Shown here: positions 15,483 to 24,304 of the stretch, piece by piece
How the letters are laid out: each line of letters opens with the position of its first letter
Numbering within the stretch: the stretch's first letter is position 1
Assembly: GCF_006334915.2 (NCBI RefSeq)
Contig: NZ_VDMA02000030.1
Span: 36,422-100,421 of the forward strand
Source: Microbispora catharanthi
GTDB taxonomy: Bacteria; Actinomycetota; Actinomycetes; Streptosporangiales; Streptosporangiaceae
Reading direction: 5' to 3'
DNA: 64,000 nucleotides
Notes under the pieces: model-generated
Database searches by the model: none
What the model saw: the letters and a program-made list of their open reading frames with translations, nothing else
Told to the model about the DNA's origin: nothing
Translations under genes and position numbers: made by a program

Positions 15483-16763
15483 ATGTTCCTCTGGGGTACG
15501 GCCACCGCGTCCTACCAGATCGAAGGAGCGGTGAACGAGGACGGCAGAGGGCCCTCCGTCTGGGACACCTTCTCCCACACGCCGGGAAAGGTCCGCGACG
15601 GGCACACGGGCGACGTGGCCTGCGACCACTACCACCGTTACCCCGAGGACGTGGCGCTGATGGCCGGTCTCGGCGTGAACGCCTACCGCTTCTCCATCGC
15701 CTGGCCGCGGGTGACGCCCACCGGCGCCGGCCGGGTGAACCAGGCCGGGCTCGACTTCTACGACCGTCTCGTGGACGCGCTGTGCGAGCGCGGCATCACT
15801 CCCGTGCCGACGCTCTTCCACTGGGACCTGCCGCAGGCGCTGGAGGACGAGGGCGGCTGGCTCAACCGCGACACCTCCCGCCGTTTCGCCGACTACGCCG
15901 CCGTCGTGGCCGAGCGGCTGGCCGACCGCGTACGCATGTGGATCACGCTCAACGAGCCCTTCGTCCACATGGTGGAGGGATACGGCCTGGGCATACACGC
16001 CCCGGGCAGGGCGCTCATGTTCGACGCGCTGCCGGTGGCCCATCACCAGTTGCTCGGGCACGGCCTGGCCACACAGGCGCTGCGGGCGGCCGGGGCGGAG
16101 CAGGTGCTGATCACCAACAACTGCACTCCGGTCTGGCCCGTCTCGGACTCCCCCGAAGACCTTGCCGCCGCCGAGACGTACGACATCCTGCACAACCGGC
16201 TGTTCAACGACCCGATCCTCACCGGCGCCTACCCCGATCTCTCGGCGTTCGGCGTCGAGATCCCCGTGAAGCCCGGCGACCTGGAGGCGATCGCCCAGCC
16301 CCTCGACGGGCTCGGGATCAACTACTACAACCCCACACGAATCGGCGGGCCCGGCGGGGACGGCCTGCCGTTCCGGTTCGAGGAGATCTCCGGCGTACCC
16401 ACCACCGCGTTCGGCTGGCCCGTCGTCCCCGACGGCCTGCGCGAACTGCTCGACTCTCTTAAGGCCCGATACGGCGACGCACTCCCACCCGTCTACATCA
16501 CCGAGAACGGCTGCTCGTACGACGGCCTGGACGACCAGGAGCGGATCGCCTACCTCGACGGCCACATCACGGCGATGCGCCGGGCGGACGTGGACCTGCG
16601 GGGCTACTTCGTCTGGTCACTGCTGGACAACTTCGAGTGGGCCGAGGGCTACCACCAGCGGTTCGGACTGGTCCACGTCGACTTCGAGACCCAGCAGCGC
16701 ACCCCGAAGGCGTCCTACCACTGGCTGCGGAAGTTCCTGGAGGCTCAGAGCACCGACACGTGA
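15483..16763 (+). CDS. Glycoside hydrolase family 1 beta-glucosidase
   Basis: A 426-residue cytosolic (no signal peptide) retaining glycosidase that releases glucose or related sugars from beta-linked di- and oligosaccharides. The N-terminal FLWGTATASYQIEG signature starts the barrel. The acid/base is Glu158 in TLNEP and the nucleophile Glu341 in YITENG; WSLLDNFEW marks the aglycone/glycone site near the C-terminus. The length is slightly short but all core elements are present. It ends 19 bp inside the convergent neighbour. Probably repressed by the divergent TetR protein. Confidence 0.94.
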   Translation: MFLWGTATASYQIEGAVNEDGRGPSVWDTFSHTPGKVRDGHTGDVACDHYHRYPEDVALMAGLGVNAYRFSIAWPRVTPTGAGRVNQAGLDFYDRLVDALCERGITPVPTLFHWDLPQALEDEGGWLNRDTSRRFADYAAVVAERLADRVRMWITLNEPFVHMVEGYGLGIHAPGRALMFDALPVAHHQLLGHGLATQALRAAGAEQVLITNNCTPVWPVSDSPEDLAAAETYDILHNRLFNDPILTGAYPDLSAFGVEIPVKPGDLEAIAQPLDGLGINYYNPTRIGGPGGDGLPFRFEEISGVPTTAFGWPVVPDGLRELLDSLKARYGDALPPVYITENGCSYDGLDDQERIAYLDGHITAMRRADVDLRGYFVWSLLDNFEWAEGYHQRFGLVHVDFETQQRTPKASYHWLRKFLEAQSTDT

Positions 16764-17641
16764 ACGTGGTCGTAGTGGTTGGCGGTGATGCCGCCGCGGT
16801 CGGACATCATCCGCCACCCGGCGCCGGTGCGCATGTCGTAGAAGCGCTGCTGCCAGATGATGTACATGATCCCGTACTCGCTCGCGTGCTGGATGCACCA
16901 CTGCGCGAGAGCGTCTCCGCGCTCCTTGGCCACGGCGTCGGGCATCCGGCCGCCGCTGCTCATCATGAAGTCGCAGGCCCGGCCCTTGCCGTGCTCTCCC
17001 GGGTCACCGGGCCGCAGGCAGCCCACGCCGAAGGGCATCGGGAACTGCGACATGATGGCGTTGCGCGTCGAGATCATGCGCTGCGTCAGGCCGCTGCCGG
17101 CGTCGGGCGCCTGGAAGCCGTACTTCGCCATCAGCCGCTCGACCTCGCCGCGCCTCGCCTTGAGCTCCTTGATGTGCGCCTGCAGCTTGTCGATCTCGTC
17201 GGCGGCCGAGGCGGCCGCCTTCCTCTGCTTGGCGACGAGGTCCTTGACGCTGTTGAGCCGCTCGGTCCTGGCGGTGCCCAGGTAGGCCAGCGTCGCCAGT
17301 GAGCTCGGGTCGGCCGACAGGGAGAAGATCCGGGAGGCGTCCGCGCCCCCGCTCATGTACGAGGTCTGGGCGAACGCGGCCACCTGCCGCTGGGCCGCGA
17401 GCAGGGCTCCCTTGAGCTTTTTGACCCTGCTGGACGCCTTCTGCGCGGCCCTCTTCGCGTCATCCAGGCTGAGGATCTCGCCGCGGTACTCCTTCTGGAG
17501 CGCCGCGGCCTCCTGGGTGAGCTTGCGGAGCTTGGCCTGCTGGTCCGGCTCGGCCTCGGCGGTGAGCGCGCCCGAAACGGACGGCGCGACGAGCAGCGCG
17601 GTGGTGACCACCGCCAGCCTGGCCCAGCGTCCCGACCGCAC
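16745..17641 (-). CDS. Secreted coiled-coil protein with ARB_07466-like C-terminal domain
   Basis: A 298-residue exported protein. The GTG start is chosen for GGAGG 5 bases before it; a signal peptide follows (about residues 1-30, ending near AEAEP). Residues about 35-170 form a long coiled coil like those of cell-wall NlpC/P60 and M23 proteins. The C-terminal 100 residues (PMPFGVGCLRPGDPGEHGKG, then CDFM and HYDHVHVSV) match the ARB_07466-like domain of actinobacterial secreted proteins, with His/Asp/Cys residues that resemble a metal site. A cell-wall role is inferred from the architecture. Its 3' end overlaps the glycosidase gene by 19 bp. Confidence 0.78.
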   Translation of the reverse strand: MRSGRWARLAVVTTALLVAPSVSGALTAEAEPDQQAKLRKLTQEAAALQKEYRGEILSLDDAKRAAQKASSRVKKLKGALLAAQRQVAAFAQTSYMSGGADASRIFSLSADPSSLATLAYLGTARTERLNSVKDLVAKQRKAAASAADEIDKLQAHIKELKARRGEVERLMAKYGFQAPDAGSGLTQRMISTRNAIMSQFPMPFGVGCLRPGDPGEHGKGRACDFMMSSGGRMPDAVAKERGDALAQWCIQHASEYGIMYIIWQQRFYDMRTGAGWRMMSDRGGITANHYDHVHVSVL

Positions 17642-17853
17642 GCGACCTCCACTCGGATTCGGCCTGAAACTATAGAAGACGATCTTTACGTCTGCTACCG
17701 GAACAGGTGAAACTCTTGGGTCCAAAGCGGACAACCGCCGGATTCCCCGCGCTGTAACCAATTCGAGACTTACGCGTCGCCTTACCGCACTTGAACGCGA
17801 TTTCACCCCGACAGAGATTCGGGAGATCGTCACCCCCCACGAAGGGCTCACCG

Positions 17854-20800
17854 ATGTCCCGACGAGAGATCGTCTCGACTCTGGCCGCCGCGGCTCTCGG
17901 CGCGGCGCTCCTGCTGCCGGTCTCCCCGGCGCAGGCCGGCCAGGGCGACCCGCTCCCCCCAGGGGACCAAGCCGACCTCTACCAGCTCGACAGCGCGCCC
18001 GGCACCTCGGGCACGCTGACCCAGAAAGGCTTCGACGTCGTCCAGCGGCACCTCGCGGACGACAAGGAGCACGTCGAACTGACGGCGACCCCCGCCGAGC
18101 TCAAGAAGCTCCAGATCCTCGGCTACCGGCCGCAGCCGGTGCGCAACCCGCAGGGCCAGACGCAGTTGCAGGCCGCGAAGGCGCAGGCGGCCGGCGGATA
18201 CACCGTCTGGAAGTCCTACTCGGAGAAGGGCGGGATCGCCGACCAGCTCCGATCCATCGCGGACGCCAACAAGGACATCGCGAAGCTGGAGACGATCGGC
18301 AAGACCCTCCAGGGGAAGGACATCCTCGCGCTGAAGCTGACGAAGCTGGCCCGGGTGCTGCCCGACGGCGTCAAGCCGTCGGTGCTCTACTCGGCCACCC
18401 AGCACGCCCGTGAGTGGATCGCGACCGAGGTCGACATGCGGCTGCTGAAGTATCTGGTGGCCAACAAGGGCGAATCCGACGTCGGCCGGCTGCTGACCAC
18501 CACCGAGGTGTGGTTCGTACCGGTCGCCAACCCCGACGGCTACGACTTCACCTTCACCGAGGGCAACCGGCTCTGGCGCAAGAACCTGCGGGACAACGAC
18601 GGCGACGGCCAGATCACGGGCAACGACGGCGTCGACCCCAACCGCAACTTCCCCACGCGCTGGGGGTACGACGAGGAGGGCTCTTCCAGCGTCTTCAGCA
18701 GCGAGACCTACCGCGGCACCGGCCCGGCGTCGGAGCCCGAGACCCGGGCCATGGACGGCCTGCTCAAGCGGCTGCGTTTCAAGGCACAGGTCAACTACCA
18801 CTCCTACGGCCCGCTGCTGCTGTATCCCGAGGGCTGGCAGGTCGAGACGAAGACCGCCGACGACCCCGTCTACCTGGCGCTGACCGGCACGGACGAGAAC
18901 CCGGCCGTCCCCGGCTTCGACCCGGGGGTCGGCGCCGAGCTCTACACGACGAACGGCGAGACCACCGACCACGCCCACAAGGCGTACGGCACGCTCGCCT
19001 GGACGCCGGAGCTGGAAGAGGGCTGCGACGGCTGCGGCTTCGTCTTCCCCGACGACGAGGCGCTGGTGCAGGCCGAGTTCGAGAAACAGCTTCCCTTCGC
19101 GCTCGACGTCCTGAAGTCGGCGCCGAACCCGAGCGAGCCGGTGAGCCACCTCGGCAACACCGTGCCCGACTTCGTCGTGGACCCGTTCGACGTCAGCTAC
19201 GGCACCGACCAGGTCGTGCAGGTGGACGCCAAGCGCAAGCTCGGGCCGGTGTTCCTCAACTACCAGATCAACGGCGGCCACACCACGATCGTCCCGACCT
19301 CCGAGTGGAAGGGCGGAGAGCGGTACGGCGACGGCTACGACACCTACTTCCACCAGCTCAGGGGCACGGTCAAGGGCGCGAAACCCGGCGACACCGTGAA
19401 GGTGTGGTTCCGCTCGCTCACGAAGAAGAGCGAGGAGTTCACCTACAAGGTCGCCACGGACATCGGCGGCAAGGTGCTGATCGTCGCGGCGGAGGACGTC
19501 ACGGGCATCAGCCCGGCCCAGGGCGTCACGGAGGCGAAGTACGCCGACGACTACGCCAAGGCGCTCGCGGAGGCCGGCTACTCCTCCGACGTGTACGACG
19601 TGGACAAGAACGGCCGTAAGGCGCCCCACCCGCTCGGGGTCCTCAGCCACTACAAGGCCGTCGTCTGGGAGACCGGCGACGACATCATCCCCCGCGCGTC
19701 CGGGCAGCCGGGCGGCAGCGCCGCCAATCTGGCCGAGTCCCTGGAGCTGGCGTTCCGCGACTACCTCAACGAGGGCGGCAAGCTGCTCGCCACCGGCAAG
19801 TACGCGCTGTACGCCCAGAACACGAACGGCTCCTACTGGTACGAGCCGGACTATCCGGCGCAACCCGAGTGCACGACCCTGAGCAAGCCGCCGTGCCTCT
19901 CGCTGAGCAACGACTTCGTGCAGTACTACCTGGGCGCCTACACCTACGTGGAGGGCGGCGGCCAGGACGCCGACGGGAACACGTTGCCGCTGCGGGGCGC
20001 CGGCGGCGCCTTCGCCGGCTTCACCGGCACGCTCAACGGCGGCGACTCACCCGGGAACCAGAACCGCACCTCCTCGTTCGTCACGACCTCCTCGGTCCTG
20101 CCGGCCGACCGGTTCCCGCAGTTCGCCAGCTCGGCCCCGCTCAAGTGGCAGTACGGCGCGGGATCGCCGTTCAGCCCGCGCACCGGCTCCTGGGACGTGC
20201 AGAGCGGCCAGGCGGACGTGTCCTACAAGCGCCTGACGAGGACGATCGACCTCACCGGCAAGACCAGTGGCGAGCTGTCGTTCTGGACGTCGTACAACAC
20301 CGAGCCGAACTGGGACTTCCTGACCGTCGAGGCGCACACGGCGGGCCAGGACGACTGGACGACACTGCCCGACGCCAACGGGCACACCTCGCAGGAGGCG
20401 GGCGACAGCTGCGCCGCCGGCTGGGTGGACATCCATCCCTTCACCGCCCACTACCAGACGTACGACGGCGCGTCGTCCTGCACCGCCACCGGCACGACCG
20501 GCGCGTGGCACGCGGCCACCGGCTCGTCGAACGGCTGGCAGCAGTGGTCGGTGGACCTGACGGCGTACGCGGGCAAGAAGGTCGAGGTGTCGATCTCCTA
20601 CATCAGCGACTGGGGGACCCAGGGCCTCGGTGTGTGGCTGGACGACGTGGCCGTCAGGGCCGACGGCGCGACCATCGCGGAGACCTCGTTCGAGGACGAC
20701 CTGGGCGGCTGGACCGTCGCCGGGCCGCCTCCCGGGTCGGCGACCGCGCTGAACGACTGGGCGCGCAGCGACCGCACGCTCGACGACGGCGCGGGCATCA

Positions 20801-20916
20801 CCACGAAGGACACGGTCTACTTCGGCTTCGGCGCGGAGGGCGCGACGACGCAGGCGATGCGGACGGACCTGGTCCGCCGGGCCATGGCGCATCTCCTCGG
20901 GCGAGCGCTGCCGTAG
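17854..20916 (+). CDS. Secreted M14 zinc carboxypeptidase, large multidomain form
   Basis: A 1020-residue secreted enzyme. The signal peptide ends near PAQAG (about residue 29), an N-terminal prosegment follows, and the M14 catalytic domain spans about 120-420. Zinc ligands are His184 and Glu187 in QHAREWIATE and His316 in NYHSYG; Glu386 in WTPELEEG is the likely catalytic base. The rest contains a ThuA/amidotransferase-like segment (about 540-660) and a C-terminal beta-sandwich ending in WLDDVAVRADG and SFEDDLGGW, as in immune-inhibitor-A-type domains. It should remove C-terminal residues from extracellular peptides. The ATG at 17854 is preceded by AAGGG; an in-frame ATG at 17791 would place extra residues before the signal peptide. 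Confidence 0.9.
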   Translation: MSRREIVSTLAAAALGAALLLPVSPAQAGQGDPLPPGDQADLYQLDSAPGTSGTLTQKGFDVVQRHLADDKEHVELTATPAELKKLQILGYRPQPVRNPQGQTQLQAAKAQAAGGYTVWKSYSEKGGIADQLRSIADANKDIAKLETIGKTLQGKDILALKLTKLARVLPDGVKPSVLYSATQHAREWIATEVDMRLLKYLVANKGESDVGRLLTTTEVWFVPVANPDGYDFTFTEGNRLWRKNLRDNDGDGQITGNDGVDPNRNFPTRWGYDEEGSSSVFSSETYRGTGPASEPETRAMDGLLKRLRFKAQVNYHSYGPLLLYPEGWQVETKTADDPVYLALTGTDENPAVPGFDPGVGAELYTTNGETTDHAHKAYGTLAWTPELEEGCDGCGFVFPDDEALVQAEFEKQLPFALDVLKSAPNPSEPVSHLGNTVPDFVVDPFDVSYGTDQVVQVDAKRKLGPVFLNYQINGGHTTIVPTSEWKGGERYGDGYDTYFHQLRGTVKGAKPGDTVKVWFRSLTKKSEEFTYKVATDIGGKVLIVAAEDVTGISPAQGVTEAKYADDYAKALAEAGYSSDVYDVDKNGRKAPHPLGVLSHYKAVVWETGDDIIPRASGQPGGSAANLAESLELAFRDYLNEGGKLLATGKYALYAQNTNGSYWYEPDYPAQPECTTLSKPPCLSLSNDFVQYYLGAYTYVEGGGQDADGNTLPLRGAGGAFAGFTGTLNGGDSPGNQNRTSSFVTTSSVLPADRFPQFASSAPLKWQYGAGSPFSPRTGSWDVQSGQADVSYKRLTRTIDLTGKTSGELSFWTSYNTEPNWDFLTVEAHTAGQDDWTTLPDANGHTSQEAGDSCAAGWVDIHPFTAHYQTYDGASSCTATGTTGAWHAATGSSNGWQQWSVDLTAYAGKKVEVSISYISDWGTQGLGVWLDDVAVRADGATIAETSFEDDLGGWTVAGPPPGSATALNDWARSDRTLDDGAGITTKDTVYFGFGAEGATTQAMRTDLVRRAMAHLLGRALP

Positions 20917-20923
20917 GACCCGC

Positions 20924-20957
20924 GGTCCGGCCCGCGCCGCCCGGCGCGGGCCGGACC
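20924..20957 (+). terminator. Terminator hairpin after the carboxypeptidase gene
   Basis: A perfect 15-bp stem, GGTCCGGCCCGCGCC with its complement at 20943-20957, closes a 4-base loop 8 bases after the stop codon. There is no T-run, as is usual in high-GC actinomycetes. Confidence 0.82.
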
Positions 20958-20985
20958 CCGGCGGCTCTTGCCAAGGCCGACCAGA

Positions 20986-21015
20986 ACATGGTTCGGTCTG
21001 ACATGGGTCGGTCTG
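20986..21015 (+). repeat. Tandem 15-bp repeat upstream of aldehyde dehydrogenase
   Basis: ACATGGTTCGGTCTG is followed directly by ACATGGGTCGGTCTG, one mismatch in 15, and by a further ACA. It lies 39 bp before the aldehyde dehydrogenase start, in the promoter/leader region, so it may be a direct-repeat regulator site. No known motif recognised. Confidence 0.6.
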
Positions 21016-21053
21016 ACAGAGTGCGCGAAGAAGCGCCCGATCAGGAGGCAGGC

Positions 21054-22490
21054 ATGCTGCAGCACGACACGCTGTTCATCGGGGGCGACTGGGTGGCCCC
21101 CGCGGGCACGGGCACGATCGAGGTGATCTCTCCCCACAGCGAGGAGGTCGTCGGCCGCGTGCCGGACGGCACCCCCGCCGACATGGACCGGGCCGTCGCG
21201 GCCGCCAGGGACGCCTTCGACAACGGGCCCTGGCCGCGGATGACGATGGCCGAGCGCGCGACGATCGTGGGACGGCTGGCGGACGTCTACGAGGCGCGCC
21301 AGGCCGAGATGGCGGAGATCATCACGACGGAGATGGGCTCTCCGATCACGTTCTCCCAGCTCGCCCAGGCGCCGCAGCCGCTGGGCATGCTCAAGTATTT
21401 CGCCGGACTCGGCGCGACGCTCCCCGAGGAGGAGGAGCGGCCCGGGCTGTTCGGCCCGGTGATCGTCCGCCGCGAGCCGGTCGGCGTGGTGGCGGCCGTC
21501 GTCCCCTGGAACGTCCCCCAGTTCGTCACCATGACCAAGCTGGCCCCGGCGCTCGTCGCGGGCTGCACCGTGGTGCTCAAGCCCGCTCCCGAGACGCCGC
21601 TCGACTCCTACCTGCTCGCCGAGATGATCAAGGAGGCCGGCATCCCCGCCGGGGTCGTCAACATCGTCGCGGCCGGCCGCGAGGCGGGCGAGCACCTGGT
21701 CTCCCACCCGGACGTCGACAAGGTCGCCTTCACCGGCTCGACCGCCGCCGGCCGCAGGATCGCGTCGATCTGCGGCGAGCAGCTCAAGCGCTGCACGCTC
21801 GAACTCGGCGGCAAGTCGGCCGCGATCATCCTGGACGACTGCGATCTGCCCTCGGCCATGGGCTTCCTGTCGATGGCCTCGCTGATGAACAACGGCCAGG
21901 CGTGCGTCGCGCAGACCCGCATCCTCGCCTCCCGCAACCGCTACGACGAGGTCGTCCAGGCCGTCGCCGAGATGGTGACGAGCCAGCAGGTGGGCGACCC
22001 CGCCGACCCGGCCACCGGGATCGGGCCGCTGGTGGCCAGGCGGCAGCAGGAACGGGTCGAGGGCTACATCAGGACGGGCATCGAGGAGGGCGCCAAGCCC
22101 GTCGTCGGCGGCCTCGACCGGCCGTACGACCGGGGCTGGTACGTCGCCCCGACCGTCTTCGCCGGGGCCACCAACGACATGCGCATCGCCCGTGAGGAGA
22201 TCTTCGGCCCGGTGCTGGCGGTGATCCCGTACGAGGACGAGGCGGACGCGGTGCGGATCGCCAACGACAGCGACTACGGCCTGTCGGGCTCGGTCTGGAC
22301 CGCCGACACCGACCGCGGGATGGACGTCGCCCGCCGCGTGCGCACCGGCACCTACGGCGTCAACATGATGCACACGCTCGACCCGAACACGCCGTTCGGC
22401 GGCTTCAAGGCCAGCGGCCTCGGCCGGGAACTCGGACCCGAGGGCCTGTCGGCCTACCTGGAGACCAAGTCCATCGCCCGCCTGGGCTGA
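21054..22490 (+). CDS. NAD(P)-dependent aldehyde dehydrogenase
   Basis: A 478-residue enzyme that oxidises an aldehyde to the acid in the cytosol. Catalytic Cys284 lies in NNGQACVAQTR and the general base Glu250 in LELGGKS. The cofactor segment VPWNVPQF and the C-terminal TPFGGFKASGLGRE are also present. AGGAGG lies 5 bases before the ATG. It has its own leader with a tandem 15-bp repeat and is closed by a strong hairpin, so it is a single-gene unit. The substrate is not predictable; the closest pattern is of actinobacterial betaine/aldehyde-type enzymes. Confidence 0.93.
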   Translation: MLQHDTLFIGGDWVAPAGTGTIEVISPHSEEVVGRVPDGTPADMDRAVAAARDAFDNGPWPRMTMAERATIVGRLADVYEARQAEMAEIITTEMGSPITFSQLAQAPQPLGMLKYFAGLGATLPEEEERPGLFGPVIVRREPVGVVAAVVPWNVPQFVTMTKLAPALVAGCTVVLKPAPETPLDSYLLAEMIKEAGIPAGVVNIVAAGREAGEHLVSHPDVDKVAFTGSTAAGRRIASICGEQLKRCTLELGGKSAAIILDDCDLPSAMGFLSMASLMNNGQACVAQTRILASRNRYDEVVQAVAEMVTSQQVGDPADPATGIGPLVARRQQERVEGYIRTGIEEGAKPVVGGLDRPYDRGWYVAPTVFAGATNDMRIAREEIFGPVLAVIPYEDEADAVRIANDSDYGLSGSVWTADTDRGMDVARRVRTGTYGVNMMHTLDPNTPFGGFKASGLGRELGPEGLSAYLETKSIARLG

Positions 22491-22531
22491 ACGCGTCCCG
22501 GGAAGAACGCGTGGGCGGAACGCGTCCCTCC

Positions 22532-22563
22532 GGCCCGGTGCGGCGCGCGTGCCGCACCGGGCC
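22532..22563. terminator. Bidirectional terminator hairpin
   Basis: GGCCCGGTGCGGC (22532-22544) and GCCGCACCGGGCC (22551-22563) form a perfect 13-bp stem with a 6-base loop, between the convergent aldehyde dehydrogenase and hydrolase genes. Confidence 0.82.
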
Positions 22564-22685
22564 GGTGAAACCGCCCAGCGCGCCCCCGCGACGCTGGGCC
22601 ACACCGTGTGAAGGTGTGCGCCGATCCCCCAATCGGCGGCGCGGATGGAGGGGTTCCGAATCCGCACAACCCGTATAGACGACCC

Positions 22686-23441
22686 TTATCGGGTTTTGGT
22701 TCGCGAGATCCAGTGACCAATTTTCCGGACCAGGTCAGGGGTGGCCGCCGCCTCCGCATGACCGTAGCCGGGCTCGATCCACAACTCCTTCGGCTCGGCG
22801 GCGCACTCGTACAACTGGTAGGCGTGCTCGGTGGGGAAGAACGGGTCGCTGTCGCCGTGCACGATCAGCAGCGGTGTGGGCGCGACCAAGGCCGCCGCCT
22901 CGTACGGCGGGAGCGGGACGGGGTCCCATCCGCCGCCCGCGATCCTGGTGCGCTTGGCCAGCCGGGCCGCCAGCCGGCCGTGCCAGCGCTCGATCGCCCA
23001 GTGGACCTGGCGCATGGGTTTGGTGCCCCGGTAGTACCAGCGGGCCGGGCCGCTCACCGACACCACCCCGTCCACGCCCCGGTGCAACGCGGCATGCCGT
23101 ACGACCACCGCGGCGCCCATCGAGAAGCCGACCGTGGCGATCCGGCGGTAGCCGATGGCGCGGGCGTGCTTGACCGCCGCGTCCACGTCGAGGACCTCCA
23201 GGTCGCCCACCGTGGACCGGCCGCCGGAGCGGCCGTGCCCCCGGAAGTCGAACGACACCACGCCGCCGAACCTCGACAGGACGTGCACGATGCGCCTCGT
23301 GTCCGGCCCTCTCCACGTTCCGGTGAAGCCGTGCGCGACCACGATTCCGAGATCGAGGGAGCCGTTGGGCGTGTGCGCCGCGTCGATGCGGACACCGTCC
23401 GCCGTGCGCAGCATCGCCCCGAAGGCAGCAGCGAGAGCCAT
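22686..23441 (-). CDS. Alpha/beta hydrolase
   Basis: A 251-residue serine hydrolase of the S9-like/BAAT group. The nucleophile elbow is GFSMGA, the acid is the Asp in HGDSDPFFP and the base His is in GYGHAEAA; the oxyanion region is HGFTGTW. There is no signal peptide. The substrate is unknown, probably an ester or acyl group. The ATG at 23441 is chosen on length; the next ATG at 23414 (MLRTADG) is also possible. It lies 50 bp downstream of the PRC-barrel gene on the same strand and could be co-transcribed with the metal-transporter operon. Confidence 0.86.
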   Translation of the reverse strand: MALAAAFGAMLRTADGVRIDAAHTPNGSLDLGIVVAHGFTGTWRGPDTRRIVHVLSRFGGVVSFDFRGHGRSGGRSTVGDLEVLDVDAAVKHARAIGYRRIATVGFSMGAAVVVRHAALHRGVDGVVSVSGPARWYYRGTKPMRQVHWAIERWHGRLAARLAKRTRIAGGGWDPVPLPPYEAAALVAPTPLLIVHGDSDPFFPTEHAYQLYECAAEPKELWIEPGYGHAEAAATPDLVRKIGHWISRTKTR

Positions 23442-23491
23442 GCCCCCGACCTTATTTCCCACCGCTTCACCCCCTGTGCGACGGGGATCTC

Positions 23492-24274
23492 TCACAGGTC
23501 GGCCGTCGAGCGCAGCCGGTCCCAGGCCACCCCCAGCCTGACCTCCTCGTCGTCGAGTGACTCGATCTGGTCCCACTCGGCGTACCGGATCTCACCGTGC
23601 ATGCGCCGCACGAGGGCGCCGAGCAGCGACGGCCGCCACAGCCCGGGGCCGCGCTCGTACCCGAAGAGCTGCCCGGCACGCCGCCGGGCGATCAGCAGCC
23701 CGGCCAGCCGGAACGCCTGATGGACCTCCGCGAGCAGCGGCCCGTCCTGGACCAGGCGGACGTCCACCGTGTCGCCGGCGACCTCCCCCGACGGACCGCG
23801 GACGGTGCGGCCGAGCAGTCCGCCGAGCCGCATGGTGTCCGTGCTGTCCTCCCACCTCTCCCGCACCTGGAGGGTCCTCTCCGGCGCGTCCTGTTCCTCA
23901 GTACCGGCCGCTCCCGGGATCCTGCTGACGACGTTCCTGGTCAGCCAGCGCTCCAGTGCCAGGTCCTGCCGGTGGCCGGCCACCCGTACGGCGCTGCCGA
24001 TATCGGTCACCACGCTCATCTCGATGCGGTACGGCCCCGGCCGTTCCTCCCTCCGGAACAGCCGGTCGGTCTCGGTCATCAGCCATCCCGGCAGGCCGCC
24101 CAGCCGCGGACCGAGCGCCAGCGGCCCCGACAGGATCGCCGTGACGTACGGCCGGTCGCCCGGCCGCACCTCCAGGTCGTCCACCTTGCATAACAGGCGG
24201 TCGTCGCTCTCCCTGACGACCTGCCGGTCGAGCAGGTGCAGGCGGGCGTGCAGCACCCGTGCCGGCTCACTCAC
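23492..24274 (-). CDS. Protein with two PRC-barrel-like domains
   Basis: A 260-residue soluble protein with two similar halves. The first (about residues 6-105) begins ARLHLLDRQVVRESD and contains KVDDLEV; the second (about 148-255) begins LGGLLGRTVRGPSGEV and ends RYAEWDQIESL. Both resemble PRC-barrel units, small beta-barrels found in photosynthetic reaction-centre H subunits, RimM and actinobacterial proteins linked to ion transport. The gene follows the Nramp-like gene by 30 bp, so it may gate or sense ions for the transporter; that is inference from position. It has no membrane segment or cysteine. The N-terminal ATG is the only good start. Confidence 0.7.
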   Translation of the reverse strand: MSEPARVLHARLHLLDRQVVRESDDRLLCKVDDLEVRPGDRPYVTAILSGPLALGPRLGGLPGWLMTETDRLFRREERPGPYRIEMSVVTDIGSAVRVAGHRQDLALERWLTRNVVSRIPGAAGTEEQDAPERTLQVRERWEDSTDTMRLGGLLGRTVRGPSGEVAGDTVDVRLVQDGPLLAEVHQAFRLAGLLIARRRAGQLFGYERGPGLWRPSLLGALVRRMHGEIRYAEWDQIESLDDEEVRLGVAWDRLRSTADL

Positions 24275-24304
24275 TGACCATTCACCTCCTCACGTACCGG
24301 GCCG

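Noticed and set aside
16745..17851. Longer start (ATG at 17851) of the secreted coiled-coil gene
   Set aside because: It would put 70 residues before the signal peptide and overlap the promoter; GTG at 17641 has a clean ribosome site.
22620..22700. Possible tRNA-like end (GGTTCCGAATCC) near the hydrolase gene
   Set aside because: No cloverleaf can be drawn: the acceptor and anticodon stems do not pair.
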